A stretch of 64,000 bases of DNA from Locusta migratoria (GCA_026315105.1 CM048753.1:73844147-73908146); one strand, 5' to 3'. Counted from the first letter of the stretch, positions 9,266-18,946 are shown. Numbers and translations: made by a program. Notes: generated by a model from the letters alone, not told the origin.

Positions 9266-9962
9266 CGAGGCGCGTCCAGAAAGTAAGTTCCGTTTGGTTA
9301 TATAAAACGAACTGGTACAGATACAGAGAATATATTGATTGTACAAAAGTCTACAACTGTTAAACTACTTTTCTACATAGCTTCCGAAATTTTGTAGTCA
9401 ATTGTCATAGCATGGCACAAGGTTTTGTGTGCCTTTTTCATATTATCTTGCCGCCTGTGTATTCAACCATGTAGTAGCATGTTCTTTCAGCTCGTCATAA
9501 TCGTTGAAGTGTTGTCCACCAAGGACAGATTTAGGTGTAAGAAGGGGATTACTGTCAAAAGATTTTTTTTTTCACGATAATGCCTGACCTCACACACCGA
9601 ATGTGACCAAACAGTTCTTACGGAAATTTCAATGGGACCTGTTTGATCATCCTCCATACAGCTCGGACCTCTGTCCTAGCGACTTTCATCTCTTCTTACA
9701 CCTAAAATCTGTCCTTGGTGGTCAAAACTTCAACGATGATAAAGAGCTGTTACCACATGGTTGAATACACAGGCGGCAACCTTCTGTGAAGGATGCATGC
9801 AAAAACTTGTGGCACGCTATGACAAGTGCCGACAAAATTTCGGCAGTTATGTGGAAAAGTAGTTTAAAAGTTGTAGAATTTTGTGCAATAAAAATTTTCT
9901 TCTGTATCTGTGTACAATTTCATTTTATTACCAAACGGAACTTACTTTCTGGACGCGCCTCG
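9266..9962 (+). mobile_element. Fold-back mariner-type element (copy 1)
   Basis: The ends are inverted (cgaggcgcgtccagaaagta... and its complement) between TA dinucleotides (9264-9265, 9963-9964), as for Tc1/mariner. The right half encodes a degraded mariner transposase C-terminus: VTKQFLRKFQWDLFDHPPYS then SDLCPSDFHLFLHLKSVLGG. The left arm, about 270 bp, is an inverted copy of the 3' end of the same gene (gtgtattcaaccatgtagta...agctcgtca), so both termini derive from one end. The transposase 5' half is absent, so it is non-autonomous. Confidence 0.75.
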
Positions 9963-10141
9963 TATATTCCCCTCTACGAGGAGTGATCAAAATTTAACGG
10001 GAATTTTGTAATTTTCCCGGATTTATGCAACTTTTTTTAAAATCTTGTTGGAACGCTTCGCCTTAGTGTGTGATTAAAACATCATGATGGTCTATACGCG
10101 ATCTGAAAATTCATTAGAAGCCCAGATCACTATATTAGTTA
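9963..10141. other. Interval with a second mariner-like terminus
   Basis: At 9975 ctacgaggagtgatcaaaat resembles the end of another mariner-type element, but no partner end is seen. Nothing else is recognised. Confidence 0.3.
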
Positions 10142-10901
10142 TTAGCTTTAAACCGCAGCTCCGCTTGCGTGTTGGTTGATTATGATAGATAATGCGCGAA
10201 ACGCCAAATTTATTTTTTTAAAGAGATGTATTAAAAGAAATTTATTTTATAGCTTTATTTATTTATTCTTATATTTCCTAATTAGTATATCTTATCCTTA
10301 CAAAGAAAGAGCTGAAGACATTGTAGCACGCATAGACCAAAGATTATCGCCTGTGGCATCACATTTCGCTGTATGTAACATCCTTGCTGTCGACTCGTAA
10401 ACGCCATCGCTGACTTTCAGTCCGAATTTTTCTTATAATTTGACGCCTTTAAACCCCCTTATAGCTCTCGGCATGGAACTGCTATGGTCTACAACGGGAG
10501 ACTTCGGTCAACAATTACACACAGACCATTCGTTTGCGTTCTGTACTTTTCCCTGTAGAGCAAAATATTACACACACACACACACGTAGAATTTTATATA
10601 CACCGCTAACTTTCCATCCCAATATACTCCGACCTTTTATCATTATCAATCCTCAAGCAACAATGCAACCAATAAAACGACTTTCAGAGAGTAAATATAA
10701 TTTTCAAAGAGTAATTATTGTTCCGCATTTCGCCTTATATTCTTCAAATTACTAAATATCTACCAGATCGCTATAAAACCGTGCCTAAAACCTTCCTCAG
10801 GTATAAATTAGTAACTGCATAAATATTTAAGTCTCAGCGTCTTGTCGTTCGGACGTGATAAGCGTACACCGAACAGATATTCACATTAATATACATATAG
10901 A
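10142..10901 (-). mobile_element. Non-autonomous Helitron, family H
   Basis: Read on minus it starts TCTATATGTATATTAATG and runs through gtctgttcggtgtacgcttatcacg to GGTTTAAAGCTAA (CTRR-type end, followed by T). Related copies lie at 49310-49762 (5' part, same orientation) and 58109-59157 (plus). No coding sequence. Its 5' TC directly follows the CTAG end of the next Helitron, so the two are joined head to tail. Confidence 0.6.
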
Positions 10902-10912
10902 CTAGCTGCTCC

Positions 10913-10930
10913 CTGCGGTGTTACCCGCGG
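10913..10930 (-). terminator. Helitron 3' terminal hairpin
   Basis: CTGCGG and CCGCGG pair around the loop TGTTAC, with one G-T pair. The element's CTAG end is 10902-10905. In Helitrons this hairpin marks the end of rolling-circle transfer. Confidence 0.6.
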
Positions 10931-11008
10931 TTCAATATTCAGACATTAAAGTGCCAAGAAAGGGCATAAATAACTACATGACTGTTTGCGACATTGTTAG
11001 CACGGAAT

Positions 11009-11027
11009 ATATAATTGTCTTGGATCG
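11009..11027. repeat. Left target-site duplication of PLE 1
   Basis: atataattgtcttggatcg here pairs with atatattgtcttggatcg at 14053-14070, a duplication of about 18 bp with one indel. It shows that the PLE inserted into the Helitron. Confidence 0.8.
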
Positions 11028-11125
11028 AATAAATAATATAGTGAGGATAGTTTACAACTTACCGCAAAGATGTGGCGACGAGCTGCGACAGGCACATACA
11101 AAAGACACACACATACAACACATTC

Positions 11126-11152
11126 AGCTATCGGCCATGGCCTTCTTCAGGA
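11126..11152 (-). ncRNA. Hammerhead-ribozyme-like core, PLE 1 left arm
   Basis: On minus: CTGAAGA (11150-11144), a GGCC/GGCC stem II, then GATA where the canonical core has GAAA, then GCTGAATG. It fits CUGANGA-stem-GAAA except for one base. The element is in a Penelope arm, where such ribozymes are known. Stem III and the cleavage site were not resolved. Confidence 0.5.
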
Positions 11153-11438
11153 AATAGAGCACTCACGCAATCACACAGGCACACAACACAGTCATACAAC
11201 CATCACCTCCGACTGCCACACTTCGAATCACGCTCTGCAGCGAATCGGGGACGGGAGGGGAGGGGGAGGGGATAGAAAGGTTACGTCACGGTGGTGGGGA
11301 TGGGTTAGATGGGAATAACGAGATGCAGCTTAGGAATGGAGTGGGGAGGCGGGTGAGCGGAGAAAATAAAATAAAATAAAATAAAGTAAAATAACATATA
11401 TATATATAATGCATGCACACTGCAAGTACACAAGACTG

Positions 11439-11439
<1 letters not shown>

Positions 11440-11515
<76 letters not shown>

Positions 11516-11562
11516 ACACACACATATACATATATACATATATACACATACACACACATACG

Positions 11563-11612
<50 letters not shown>
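11440..11612. repeat. (AC)n and (AT)n microsatellites in the PLE 1 left arm
   Basis: AC and AT dinucleotide runs mirror the (AT)n and (GT)n runs at 13489-13614 in the right arm. Open frames in them (IYIY, HTHT) are not genes. Confidence 0.95.
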
Positions 11613-11705
11613 AACACACGATCACACATTCACACACCACTCAAAATAGGTGAGGTTTGGGATAGAGAGGTAGGAACTGTAAGGTATGGAAAAATATATA
11701 TATAG

Positions 11706-13488
11706 GTCTTACCTTTAGTCCTACACCCCAGTTCAATCATGTTGGTCTTGTCAAAGACCTACTCTCCTTTTCCCGATCCCTACGATGGAAACACTACTTT
11801 GCCACCAATCCCTCTGACCACAATCTACCTAATCCCAATATTGAACCCTGCCTGTCCCAATTCATACCACCATCCAACAAAGATCCCCCTGCACTCCCAC
11901 CTAACCACCCTCTGGTTACCCTCCAAGAGTTTCTCACCTCCAACTTGTCCTCACCATCCTTTCCCAAGTCCCTTCCCAAGAACTCAAACCTTTCAGCAGA
12001 AGAAAGAAGAGCCATCCAAAACCTTAAAACTAATCCTGACATCATCATCCTCCCTGCTGATAAAGGTTCCACCACTGTAGTTATGGATCACAGTGACTAC
12101 CTGGCAGAAGGGCTCCGCCAACTCTCTGACTCCTCCACCTACAAGTTGTGCCAGATTGACCCCATCCCCAAAGTCCAACAAGATCTCCAATCCCTACTAA
12201 AATCCTATGGCCCCTCCCAGAAACTCTCCCCTGAATCCATCTCCCTCCTCACCCCAGCAACACCCCGCACACCCACCTTTTACATGCTCCCCAAAATTCA
12301 CAAACCTAATAATCCTGGACGCCCTATTGTGGCTGGTTACTGTGCTCCTACTGAACGAATTTCAGCCCTAGTTGACCAACACCTCCAACCTATTGTTCAA
12401 AATCTACCTTCCCACATCAAGGATACCAACCACTTCCTTCACCGACTCCCCACCATTCCCACCCCTTTGCCTCCTGGATCTTTACTTGTCACAGTGGATG
12501 CCACCTCCCTATACACCAACATCCCACATGCCCATGGCCTTGCCGCTCTGGAACACTACCTCTCCCAACGTCCCTCTGAACGCAAGCCTGATACCTCATT
12601 CCTCATAACCCTTACCAATTTCATCCTACATAACAACTACTTTTCCTTTGAGGGGAAAGTTTACCATCAAATCCAAGGCACAGCCATGGGCACCCGCATG
12701 GCACCCTCCTATGCCAACCTGTTCATAGGCCGTCTGGAGGAATCCTTCCTAGCATCCCAAAACCTCAAGCCTCTGGCCTGGTTCCGGTTCATTGATGATA
12801 TTTTCATGATCTGGACTCAGGGCCAGGACACCCTATCCTCCTTTCTTCAGAACCTCAATTCCTTCTCTCCCGTCCACTTCACCTGGTCTTCCTCAACCAA
12901 CCATGCCACATTCCTGGATGTCAACCTCCACCTCACTGATGGCTCCATTCACACTTCCGTCCATATTAAACCTACCAACCACCAACAGTACCTACATTTT
13001 GACAGTTGCCATCCCTTCCACGTCAAAAAATCCCTCCCTTACAGCCTAGCCACCCGTGGACGGCATATCTGCAGTGACAAGAATTCCCTTTCTGAATATG
13101 CTGAAGGTCCCACAAAGGCCTTCACAAACAGAAACTACCCCACAGACCTAGTCCGCAAACAAATCTCCCGTGCCATATCCTCACACACCCCAAATCCTCT
13201 TCCTAACACCAGTAACCATCCACAAAAGAGCGCTCCCCTTGTCACCCAGTACTACCCTGGTCTCGAACAACTAAATTCCATCCTTCGCCAAGGTTTTGAT
13301 TTTCTATCCTCGTGCCCTGAAATGAGAGACATCCTGCCAAAGATCCTTCCCACCCCTCCTAAAGTGGTGTTCCGTCGCCCTCCCAACCTTCACAACATCC
13401 TAGTTCATCCTTATGCCACCCCGAAACCCAGCTCACTGCCACAGGGATCATATCCTTGTGGAAGACCCCGCTGCAAGACCTGTCCAAT
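11706..13488 (+). CDS. Penelope-type reverse transcriptase, lacking the endonuclease
   Basis: The frame is open from GLTFSPTPQFNHVGLVKDLL at about 11706. Counting from the TTG at 11945, the landmarks are PADKGSTTVVM (37-47), TFYMLPKIHKPN (111-122), motif A VDATSLYTNIPH (184-195), GTAMGTRMAPSYANLF (245-260), catalytic FIDD (282-285), FLDVNL (323-328) and the Cys linker CGRPRCKTCP (505-514). These are diagnostic of Penelope-like RTs, which extend DNA from a nick and are sister to telomerase RT. The RT shows no stop codons. The N-terminal extension is short and the GIY-YIG domain is missing, so this copy cannot nick its own target. Confidence 0.9.
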
Positions 13489-13570
<82 letters not shown>

Positions 13571-13575
13571 GTGTA

Positions 13576-13614
<39 letters not shown>
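13489..13614. repeat. (AT)n and (GT)n microsatellites
   Basis: About 25 AT units followed by GT-rich repeats. This is the point where the PLE reading frame leaves the RT and where the endonuclease should begin. Confidence 0.95.
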
Positions 13615-13617
<3 letters not shown>

Positions 13618-13904
13618 CGGTCTTGTGTACTTGCAGTGTGCATGCATTTTATATATATATATGTTATTTTACTTTATTTTATTTTATTTTCTCCGCTCAC
13701 CCGCCTCCCCACTCCATTCCTAAGCTGCATCTCGTTATTCCCATCTAACCCATCCCCACCACCGTGACGTAACCTTTCTATCCCCTCCCCCTCCCCTCCC
13801 CTCCCGTCCCCGATTCGCTGTAGAGCGTGATTCGAAGTGTGGCAGTCGGAGGTGATGGTTGTATGACTGTGTTGTGTGCCTGTGTGATTGCGTGAGTGCT
13901 CTAT

Positions 13905-13935
13905 TTTCTGAAGAAGGCCATGGCCGATAGCTGAA
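13905..13935 (+). ncRNA. Hammerhead-ribozyme-like core, PLE 1 right arm
   Basis: CTGAAGA (13908-13914), AGGCC-AT-GGCC stem II, then GATA (13926-13929), mirroring the left arm including the GATA change. Because the arms are inverted, both strands of the element could transcribe a ribozyme. Confidence 0.5.
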
Positions 13936-14052
13936 TGTGTTGTATGTGTGTGTCTTTTGTATGTGCCTGTCGCAGCTCGTCGCCACGTCTTTGCGGTGAG
14001 TTGTAAACTATCCTCACTATATTATTTATTCCAACCTGGACTTTCCATTATT

Positions 14053-14070
14053 ATATATTGTCTTGGATCG
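14053..14070. repeat. Right target-site duplication of PLE 1
   Basis: Partner of 11009-11027. It is separated from the inverted arm by the 22-base one-sided extension. Confidence 0.8.
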
Positions 14071-14087
14071 GATGGAGAGCCAAAAAT

Positions 14088-14354
14088 CTATTGCAATACG
14101 TCCCTGTGAACGACGTTTCGAGACTTCTTGTTCTCCGAGTATACGTAGAGATTTCTAGCTCTCGATACACGGGAGCAGCCTACATAGAGCTGTCCGTGCG
14201 AGAAACATGGGGTGGCTACATGAATACCTGCCACTTTTAATGTTTGTCCTTGACTCTTGTTTATAGTAATGGAGATATCACAATTGAATACACATTGTAT
14301 GTCCTGAGAAATATTTTCATGAGTGTTATACTGCCTGCCATCTGTTGAGTGCAT
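14088..14354 (-). pseudogene. Helitron Pif1-type helicase, C-terminal fragment
   Basis: On minus: ITINKSQGQTLKVAGIHVAT, then PCFSHGQLYVGCSRVSRARNLYV and a short tail to stop. NKSQGQTL and HGQLYVGCSR are the last conserved motifs of the Pif1 helicase fused to the Rep domain in animal Helitrons, which unwinds DNA during rolling-circle transposition. About 88 codons remain. The upstream Rep and helicase core are missing, so the element is not autonomous. Confidence 0.85.
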
Positions 14355-14464
14355 TTGCTACTACTTTCGTTGCAGTTGGCCGGAACACACAACGTTTTAT
14401 ATGTTAACTGCAGCGTACCGCCTGCCATCTGTTGAGTGCATTTGCTACTACTTTCGTTGCAGTT
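14333..14464. repeat. Pair of 45-bp direct repeats in the Helitron
   Basis: 14333-14377 and 14420-14464 are identical (start gcctgccatctgttgagtgc, end cgttgcagtt). They are offset by 87 bases. Function unknown. Confidence 0.85.
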
Positions 14465-15094
14465 TACGTACGCTATTTATACGTGGCAGTTCGCGCTTTG
14501 TACACAAAATAGAGCTTGGTATCTAGATCCCATTCTACACAAAACGTCAATGTTTTTTCTTGCCATGATACTTGGAGTATATTTTACTTAAAATCTTCAA
14601 TTTATATACATGCTTTCTTCATTTGTTACAACAAATGAAAATGAATGCGGCATAAACGCCAACATTCAGATTTCTTGTGTACCTATGTAATTATATGTCA
14701 GTTAAGTCATTTTGGCAGTATCACAGAATCTTTTTGTAACAAAGAAAAAAAATTCCACCATAGCAGGACACGAACCATTGTCCCAAATAATGAAAGCCGA
14801 ACAATTGCCCGAAATAATGGAAGTTTGTGACATGACGCGTTAACCCTGGCGGCTAAACATGAGATATGCTACATAGCACCTCTTCTGTTGTATTAGAAGC
14901 TTCTTAGAGCTGTTAAGTATTTCTTTGGATATATTTCAAATAAATAACTTGTAATAAACATTTTGAAAAGTAGCCTATGTCCTAATCCAAGACATAAGAT
15001 ATCTCTATATGAAATTTCATCTAAATCAATGCTGCAGTTTTAGCGTGATGCGGTAACAAACATACAAACTTTCGCATTTATAATATGTATAGGA

Positions 15095-15240
15095 TAGGAT
15101 AAATAGGTATCTGATCGCCATAAAACCGTGCCTAAAGCCCTCCCCGGGTAGATATTAGTAACTGTACAAATCTTTAGCTCTTTATGTCTTGTGGTTCAGA
15201 CGTTATAAACGTACAACGAACAGACATTCACATTTATAGA
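15095..15240 (-). mobile_element. Helitron family H, short 5' fragment
   Basis: On minus it contains TCTATAAATGTGAATGTCTG and the conserved cggttttatggcgatc block. Similar fragments lie at 53312-53462 and 57963-58108. Its downstream side ends at the A that flanks the 5' end of the Helitron at 15094. Confidence 0.55.
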
Positions 15241-15597
15241 TGTAGATTTAGTCAGTGCTGGGGAAGAGAGTAATGGACGTGGCCTTGTTGTTCAATCTGT
15301 ACATTGAGCAAACTGTGAAGGAATGCAAGGACAAATTTCGAGTAGCAATTAAAGTCCAGAGAGAAGGAATAACAACTTTGCGGTTTGCTGAAGACATAGT
15401 AATTTTCTCAAAGACGGCTAAGGCCCTGGAAGAGCAATTAAACGGAATGGACAATGTCTTGAAAGGCCGGTATAAGATGTACCGTAACAATAGTAAAACA
15501 AGGGTAATGCAGTATCAGAAAATCAGTCGATGTTGAAGGAATTAGATTAGGTAATGAGACGATAAAAGTAGTAGATGATTTTAGATCTGTGGAGAGG
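15241..15597 (+). mobile_element. RTE-type LINE, RT fragment (second subfamily)
   Basis: LFNLYIEQTVKECKDKFRVAIK then TLRFAEDIVIFSKTAKALEEQLNGMDNVLKG. It is homologous to the RT palm of the 50 kb copy but diverged, with the catalytic FADD changed to FAED, so it is inactive. It ends abruptly at about 15597 where the 5' end of another RTE begins. Confidence 0.8.
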
Positions 15598-16377
15598 CCA
15601 GACAAACGTGTGGTTCCTGAAGAGGGGCAGCAGCCTTTTCAGTAGTTACAGGGGCAACAGTCTGGATGATTGACTGAGCTGGCCTTGTAACATCAGCTAA
15701 TGTGGCTTTGCCACACAGTTACTGCGAACGGCTGAAAGCAAGGGGAAACTACAGCCGTTACCTTTCCCGAGGACATGCAGCTCTACTTTATGACTATATG
15801 ATGGCGTCTTCTTGGGTAAAATATTCCGGAGGTAAAATAGTCCCCCATTCGTATCTCCGAGCGGGGACTACTCAGGAGGATGTCGTCATCAAGAAAAACA
15901 TACAGGTTGAGAAGGGAGTAAGACAGGGTTGTAGCCTTTTCTCAATGTTGTTCAATCTGTACATTGATCAGGCAGTGAAGGAATGGAAGGAGAAATTGGG
16001 AGAGGGCATTAAAGTGCAGGGAGAAGAAATAAAGACATTGCGGTTTGCCGATGACATAGTAATTCTGTCAGAGACCGCAAAAGATCTGGAAGAGCAATTG
16101 AATGGAATGGACAGTGTCTTCAAAGGAAGATACAAGATGAATTTTAACAAGAGTAAAACGACGGTAATCGACTGCAATGTCAGAAAATCAGGGGATGCTG
16201 AAGGAATTAGATTAGGTAATGTGACAATAAAAGTAGTACATGAATTTTGTTATTTGGGTAGTAATTCAACTTCTGATGGCCGAAGTAAAGAAGATATAAA
16301 ATGCAGAATGGCTATGGGAATAGAAACGTTTCTGTAGAAGCGAAATTTGTATACGACCAATATCAGTTTAAACTTCA
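15598..16377 (+). mobile_element. RTE-type LINE, 5' end joined to 3' RT by internal deletion
   Basis: It starts with the RTE 5' UTR (tgtggagaggccagacaaacg) and the N-terminus ALPHSYCERLKARGNYSRYL. After SYLRAGTTQEDVVIKK it jumps to VEKGVRQGCSLFSMLFNLYI, removing the endonuclease and first half of the RT (about 1.9 kb relative to 50021-53307). The RT then runs through FADDIVIL to a break at about 16340. The junction keeps one frame, so a fused protein is readable. Confidence 0.85.
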
Positions 16378-17526
16378 TTGTTGTTGTTATGGTCTTCAGT
16401 CCGGAGACTGGTTTGATGCAGCTCTCCACCCTACTCTATCCTGAGCAAGCCTTTTCATCTCCTCATAAGAACTGCAACCCACATCCACTTGAATCTGCTT
16501 ACTATATGCGTCTCTTGGTCTCCCTCTGCGATTTTTACCCCACACACTTCCCTCCAATGCTAAATTTACGATTCCCCCATGTCTAAGAATGTGTCCTACC
16601 AAGCGATCCCTTCGTTTAGTCAGGGTGTGCCAAAAATTCCTTTTCTCACCAAGTCTGTTCAGTATCTCTTCATTAGTTATGTGATCTACCCACCTAATCT
16701 TCAGCATTCTTCTGTAGCACCACATTTCAAAAGCCTCTATCCTCTTCCTGTCCGTACTGCTTATCGTCCATGTTTCACTCCCGTACAAGGCAACACTCCA
16801 CACAAATGCCTTCAGAAAAGACTTCCTTACCCTTAAATTAATATTCGATGTTAGCAAAGTTCTCTTTTTCAAAAATGCATTTCTTCTCATTGCCATTCTG
16901 CATTTTGTATCCTCTGTACTGCGACCATCGCATGTTATTTTACTACCCAAGTAACAAAACTCATCTACCACCTTCATTGTTTCGTTACCTAATTTAATTC
17001 CTTCAGCATCACCTGATTTTCTAAGACCGCATTCCATTATCTTTGTTTTGCTCTTGTTAATGTTCATTTTATACGCTCTCTTCAACACTGTCTATTCCAT
17101 TCAACTGCTCTTCCAGATCCAAAAAATGTTCAAATGTTTGTATAGCTTATGGGACTTAACTACGGGGTCATCAGTCCCTAAACTTACAAACTACTTACGA
17201 ACTAGGACTGCAGAAATATCCATGCCCGAGGGGGGATTCGAAACCCCGACCGTAGTGGCCGTGCAGACCGTGAATGGAGCGCCTCAGTCCCCTCGGCCTT
17301 CCAGATCCTTTGCTATCTCTGACAGAATTACAATGTCACCAGCAAAACGCAATGTTTTTATTTCTTCCCCCTGAATTTTAATCCCTATTCCAAATTTTTC
17401 CTCGCTTTCCTCCACCGCCTGCTCGATGTACAAATTGAATAACATCGGAGAAAGACTACAACCCTGTCTTACTCCCTTCCCAACTGATGCTTCCCTTTCA
17501 TGCGCTTCAAGTCTAATAACTTGGAC
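16378..17526 (-). mobile_element. RTE-type LINE, 3' half, minus strand
   Basis: The minus strand encodes ...LKRAYKMNINKSKTKIMECG to the family C-terminus RAASNQSPD (stop at 16396-16398), with its (AAC)n tail at 16378-16390 abutting the plus-strand copy tail to tail. The RT continues upstream through a SINE insertion to VRQGC at about 17470 and stops near 17526. Confidence 0.87.
17121..17298 (-). mobile_element. tRNA-headed SINE nested in RTE
   Basis: Body and most of the head of the gccggccgcggtgg SINE on minus (gggactgaggcgctccattc, ggggtttcgaatccccc). The last bases of the head are lost. It is flanked by a target duplication ttccagatcc (17111-17120, 17299-17308), and removing it restores the RTE reading sequence. 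Confidence 0.88.
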
Positions 17527-17549
17527 TATTCCGAGGCGCCTTAATCGCT

Positions 17550-17626
17550 AGTGGTGCGGTGGTCTAGTGGTTTTTGAATCTGGGAGGCGTACCGGTCCCG
17601 GTTCGAATCCGCCCGGCGGATTAACG
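17550..17626 (+). repeat. tRNA-like unit 1
   Basis: A-box-like GGTGGTCTAGTGGTT and B-box-like GGTTCGAATCC with a stem near the 3' side. It is tRNA-derived but not a regular cloverleaf. First of four tRNA-like units within 430 bp. Confidence 0.45.
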
Positions 17627-17666
17627 AAGGGGGTCGGAGTGCCGGACAGCATGGATGTTGTTGAGT

Positions 17667-17744
17667 GTCGAAATGGCGCAGTTGGGAGAGCGTTAGACTG
17701 AAAATCTGATCTGAAGGTCCCTGGTTCGATCACAGGTATCGGCA
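17667..17744 (+). tRNA. tRNA-Phe(GAA)-like pseudogene
   Basis: The acceptor GTCGAAA pairs largely with TATCGGC. The D arm is GGCGCAGTTGGGAGAGC. The anticodon stem TTAGA/TCTGA holds the 7-base loop CTGAAAA (anticodon GAA), and the T arm contains GGTTCGAT. A 5-base tandem duplication (TCTGA TCTGA) between anticodon stem and variable loop lengthens the molecule to 78 bases, so it is probably a pseudogene or SINE-related copy. Confidence 0.6.
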
Positions 17745-17751
17745 TACATTG

Positions 17752-17830
17752 TCGGGCGCCGTGGCTCAGCGCGCCCGCTCAGAGGGCTGACCGCTCTGTG
17801 TAATATAAAAAGCTGAGCCAAGAACACGCC
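17752..17830 (+). repeat. tRNA-like unit 3, possible SINE head
   Basis: The start tgtcgggcgccgtggctcag has an A-box-like GTGGCTCAGCGCG. It is followed by non-tRNA sequence and, at 17886, a long A run, which is the layout of a poly(A)-tailed SINE. Confidence 0.4.
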
Positions 17831-17883
17831 GAACCAAACCGAACAAACTCGATAACTGACTGCAAGGACCAGAACTACCCATA

Positions 17884-17911
17884 GAAAAAAAAAAAAAAAA
17901 AAAAAAAAAAA
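17884..17911. repeat. Poly(A) run
   Basis: About 27 consecutive A. It may be the tail of the tRNA-headed unit that starts at 17752. Confidence 0.9.
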
Positions 17912-17980
17912 GGTTGGTGAGACGTCTGCCTAGTAAAGCATGGAGGACCGGATTCGATTCCCGGTCGCATCACAAATTTT
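17912..17980 (+). repeat. tRNA-like unit 4
   Basis: gttggtgagacgtctgccta and the B-box-like GGATTCGATTCCCGGTC, closed by a GTCGCATCAC end. Resembles the 3' half of a tRNA. It is not a full gene. Confidence 0.4.
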
Positions 17981-18240
17981 AATTCGATGCTTCACCTTTA
18001 TCATTAATGTCTTTGACATGTTCGAGACGAAAAACATTCTCAGGGCTTATAAATTTCTATTTATAATGATATTTACATCTGAGATTGTTCATCACATGCA
18101 TAGGCGCCTCAAACCGTGCAGCCTGGGTGAATTTAATCGCCTTTTATAATGAGTACGTTTACACATGTGAGCGACGTAATTACGCATCAACAAATACAGT
18201 TTCACGGTGGCAGTCTAAAACAAAAATAAATGTTTTAATC
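17981..18240. other. Interval without recognised features
   Basis: AT-rich, no coding frame or repeat family recognised. Confidence 0.3.
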
Positions 18241-18359
18241 ATTTCAATAATCATCATTTTTTTCGATTTCCGTCGTCCTTAGTTGCATATGAAATTGGTG
18301 GAGGTGTATTACCGTCTTTAGCAACTAAATGAAAGGCGTTTTTTGTGTGCCATACATAT

Positions 18360-18396
18360 TTCGCTTCGTTATTTACGAAGCATCATCTGTGGCCTG
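18360..18396 (-). ncRNA. Decayed hammerhead-like core, PLE 2 left arm
   Basis: On minus: CAGATGA (one change from CTGATGA), GCTTCG/CGAAGC stem II with a 7-base loop, then GAAA. The U4 change probably inactivates it, while stem II is intact. Confidence 0.5.
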
Positions 18397-18429
18397 TAAT
18401 ACATGTTATTTTTGTATAATATTGTAGTA

Positions 18430-18825
18430 CAGTTGCAAACAACAGATAAATCAGACAAATATGAAGGGGCAGGTATATGCCATCTAGCATGCCAAGAATG
18501 TAAATCAGTATATCTGGGAATGACAGGCAGAAACTTCAAACGCAGATATAAAGAACATATAAGAAGCTGTAAGTATGAAAATAGCCACTCCACCTTTGCA
18601 GAACACCTGATAGAACACGGACATGAACCATCCACAATGGAACAAGATATGAAAATTATCAGAACCAATAATCGAGACAGAAAAATCCTGACACTACAAG
18701 AAAACTTTCATATACAGAGAGCCCTGGCAATGAATAACAAAGTGAACAATGATCAGATCAACATAAGTAACAACTCACTAATCAAGCTGGCCACAAAAAC
18801 AGTGAAAAACAGAAATGAAACATGA
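18430..18825 (+). CDS. GIY-YIG endonuclease domain of a Penelope-like element
   Basis: The frame contains GICHLACQECKSVYLGMTGR (GIY...YIG motif read here as GIC...YLG), then NFKRRYKEHIRSCKY with the catalytic-type Arg, HSTFAEHLIEHGHE, and the downstream Glu in LQENFHIQRAL. GIY-YIG nucleases cut DNA to prime Penelope reverse transcription. The start is uncertain because the frame enters from the inverted arm. It ends at TGA near 18823. It lacks an RT partner, the mirror image of PLE 1. Confidence 0.8.
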   Translation, partial: QLQTTDKSDKYEGAGICHLACQECKSVYLGMTGRNFKRRYKEHIRSCKYENSHSTFAEHLIEHGHEPSTMEQDMKIIRTNNRDRKILTLQENFHIQRALAMNNKVNNDQINISNNSLIKLATKTVKNRNET

Positions 18826-18874
18826 AATGCCCTACCCCCTTCTCCCTCCCCCTACTCCCATATTCACAAATAAC

Positions 18875-18875
<1 letters not shown>

Positions 18876-18946
<71 letters not shown>
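18876..18946. repeat. (CA)n microsatellite in PLE 2
   Basis: About 35 CA units. Cys/Val-rich frames on the other strand are artefacts. Confidence 0.95.

Larger units (their letters stand above)
11028..14052 (+). mobile_element. Penelope-like element 1 (RT, inverted arms)
   Basis: A Penelope RT frame lies between long inverted arms. The left arm (11028 to about 11480, then microsatellites) and the right arm (about 13600-14030) are near identical over about 410 bp. Each carries a hammerhead-like core. The right end has 22 extra bases (14031-14052) before the target duplication and the left has none. The GIY-YIG endonuclease expected after the RT is absent: the frame runs from the CGRPRC linker straight into (TA)n(GT)n and the right arm. 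Confidence 0.85.
10902..15094 (-). mobile_element. Helitron with truncated helicase, split by a Penelope-like element
   Basis: On minus the element begins TCCTATACATATTATAAATG at 15094, preceded by A, and ends CAGCTAG at 10902, followed by T: the A^T insertion and CTRR end of Helitrons. A 6-bp hairpin (10913-10918 with 10925-10930, loop of 6) stands 7 bases from the CTAG, as expected for a Helitron terminator. Between them lies the last part of a Pif1-type helicase (14088-14354). A 3-kb PLE occupies 11028-14052. Without it the Helitron is only about 1.15 kb. Confidence 0.75.

Noticed and set aside
11286..11705. Several overlapping frames encoding IYIY, HTHT or CVCV strings
   Set aside because: They lie in AC/AT microsatellites on both strands and are mirrored in the right arm. 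Composition alone explains them.
17667..17744. Functional tRNA-Phe gene
   Set aside because: A 5-base tandem duplication lengthens the variable region, one acceptor pair is lost, and it sits among other tRNA-like repeats.
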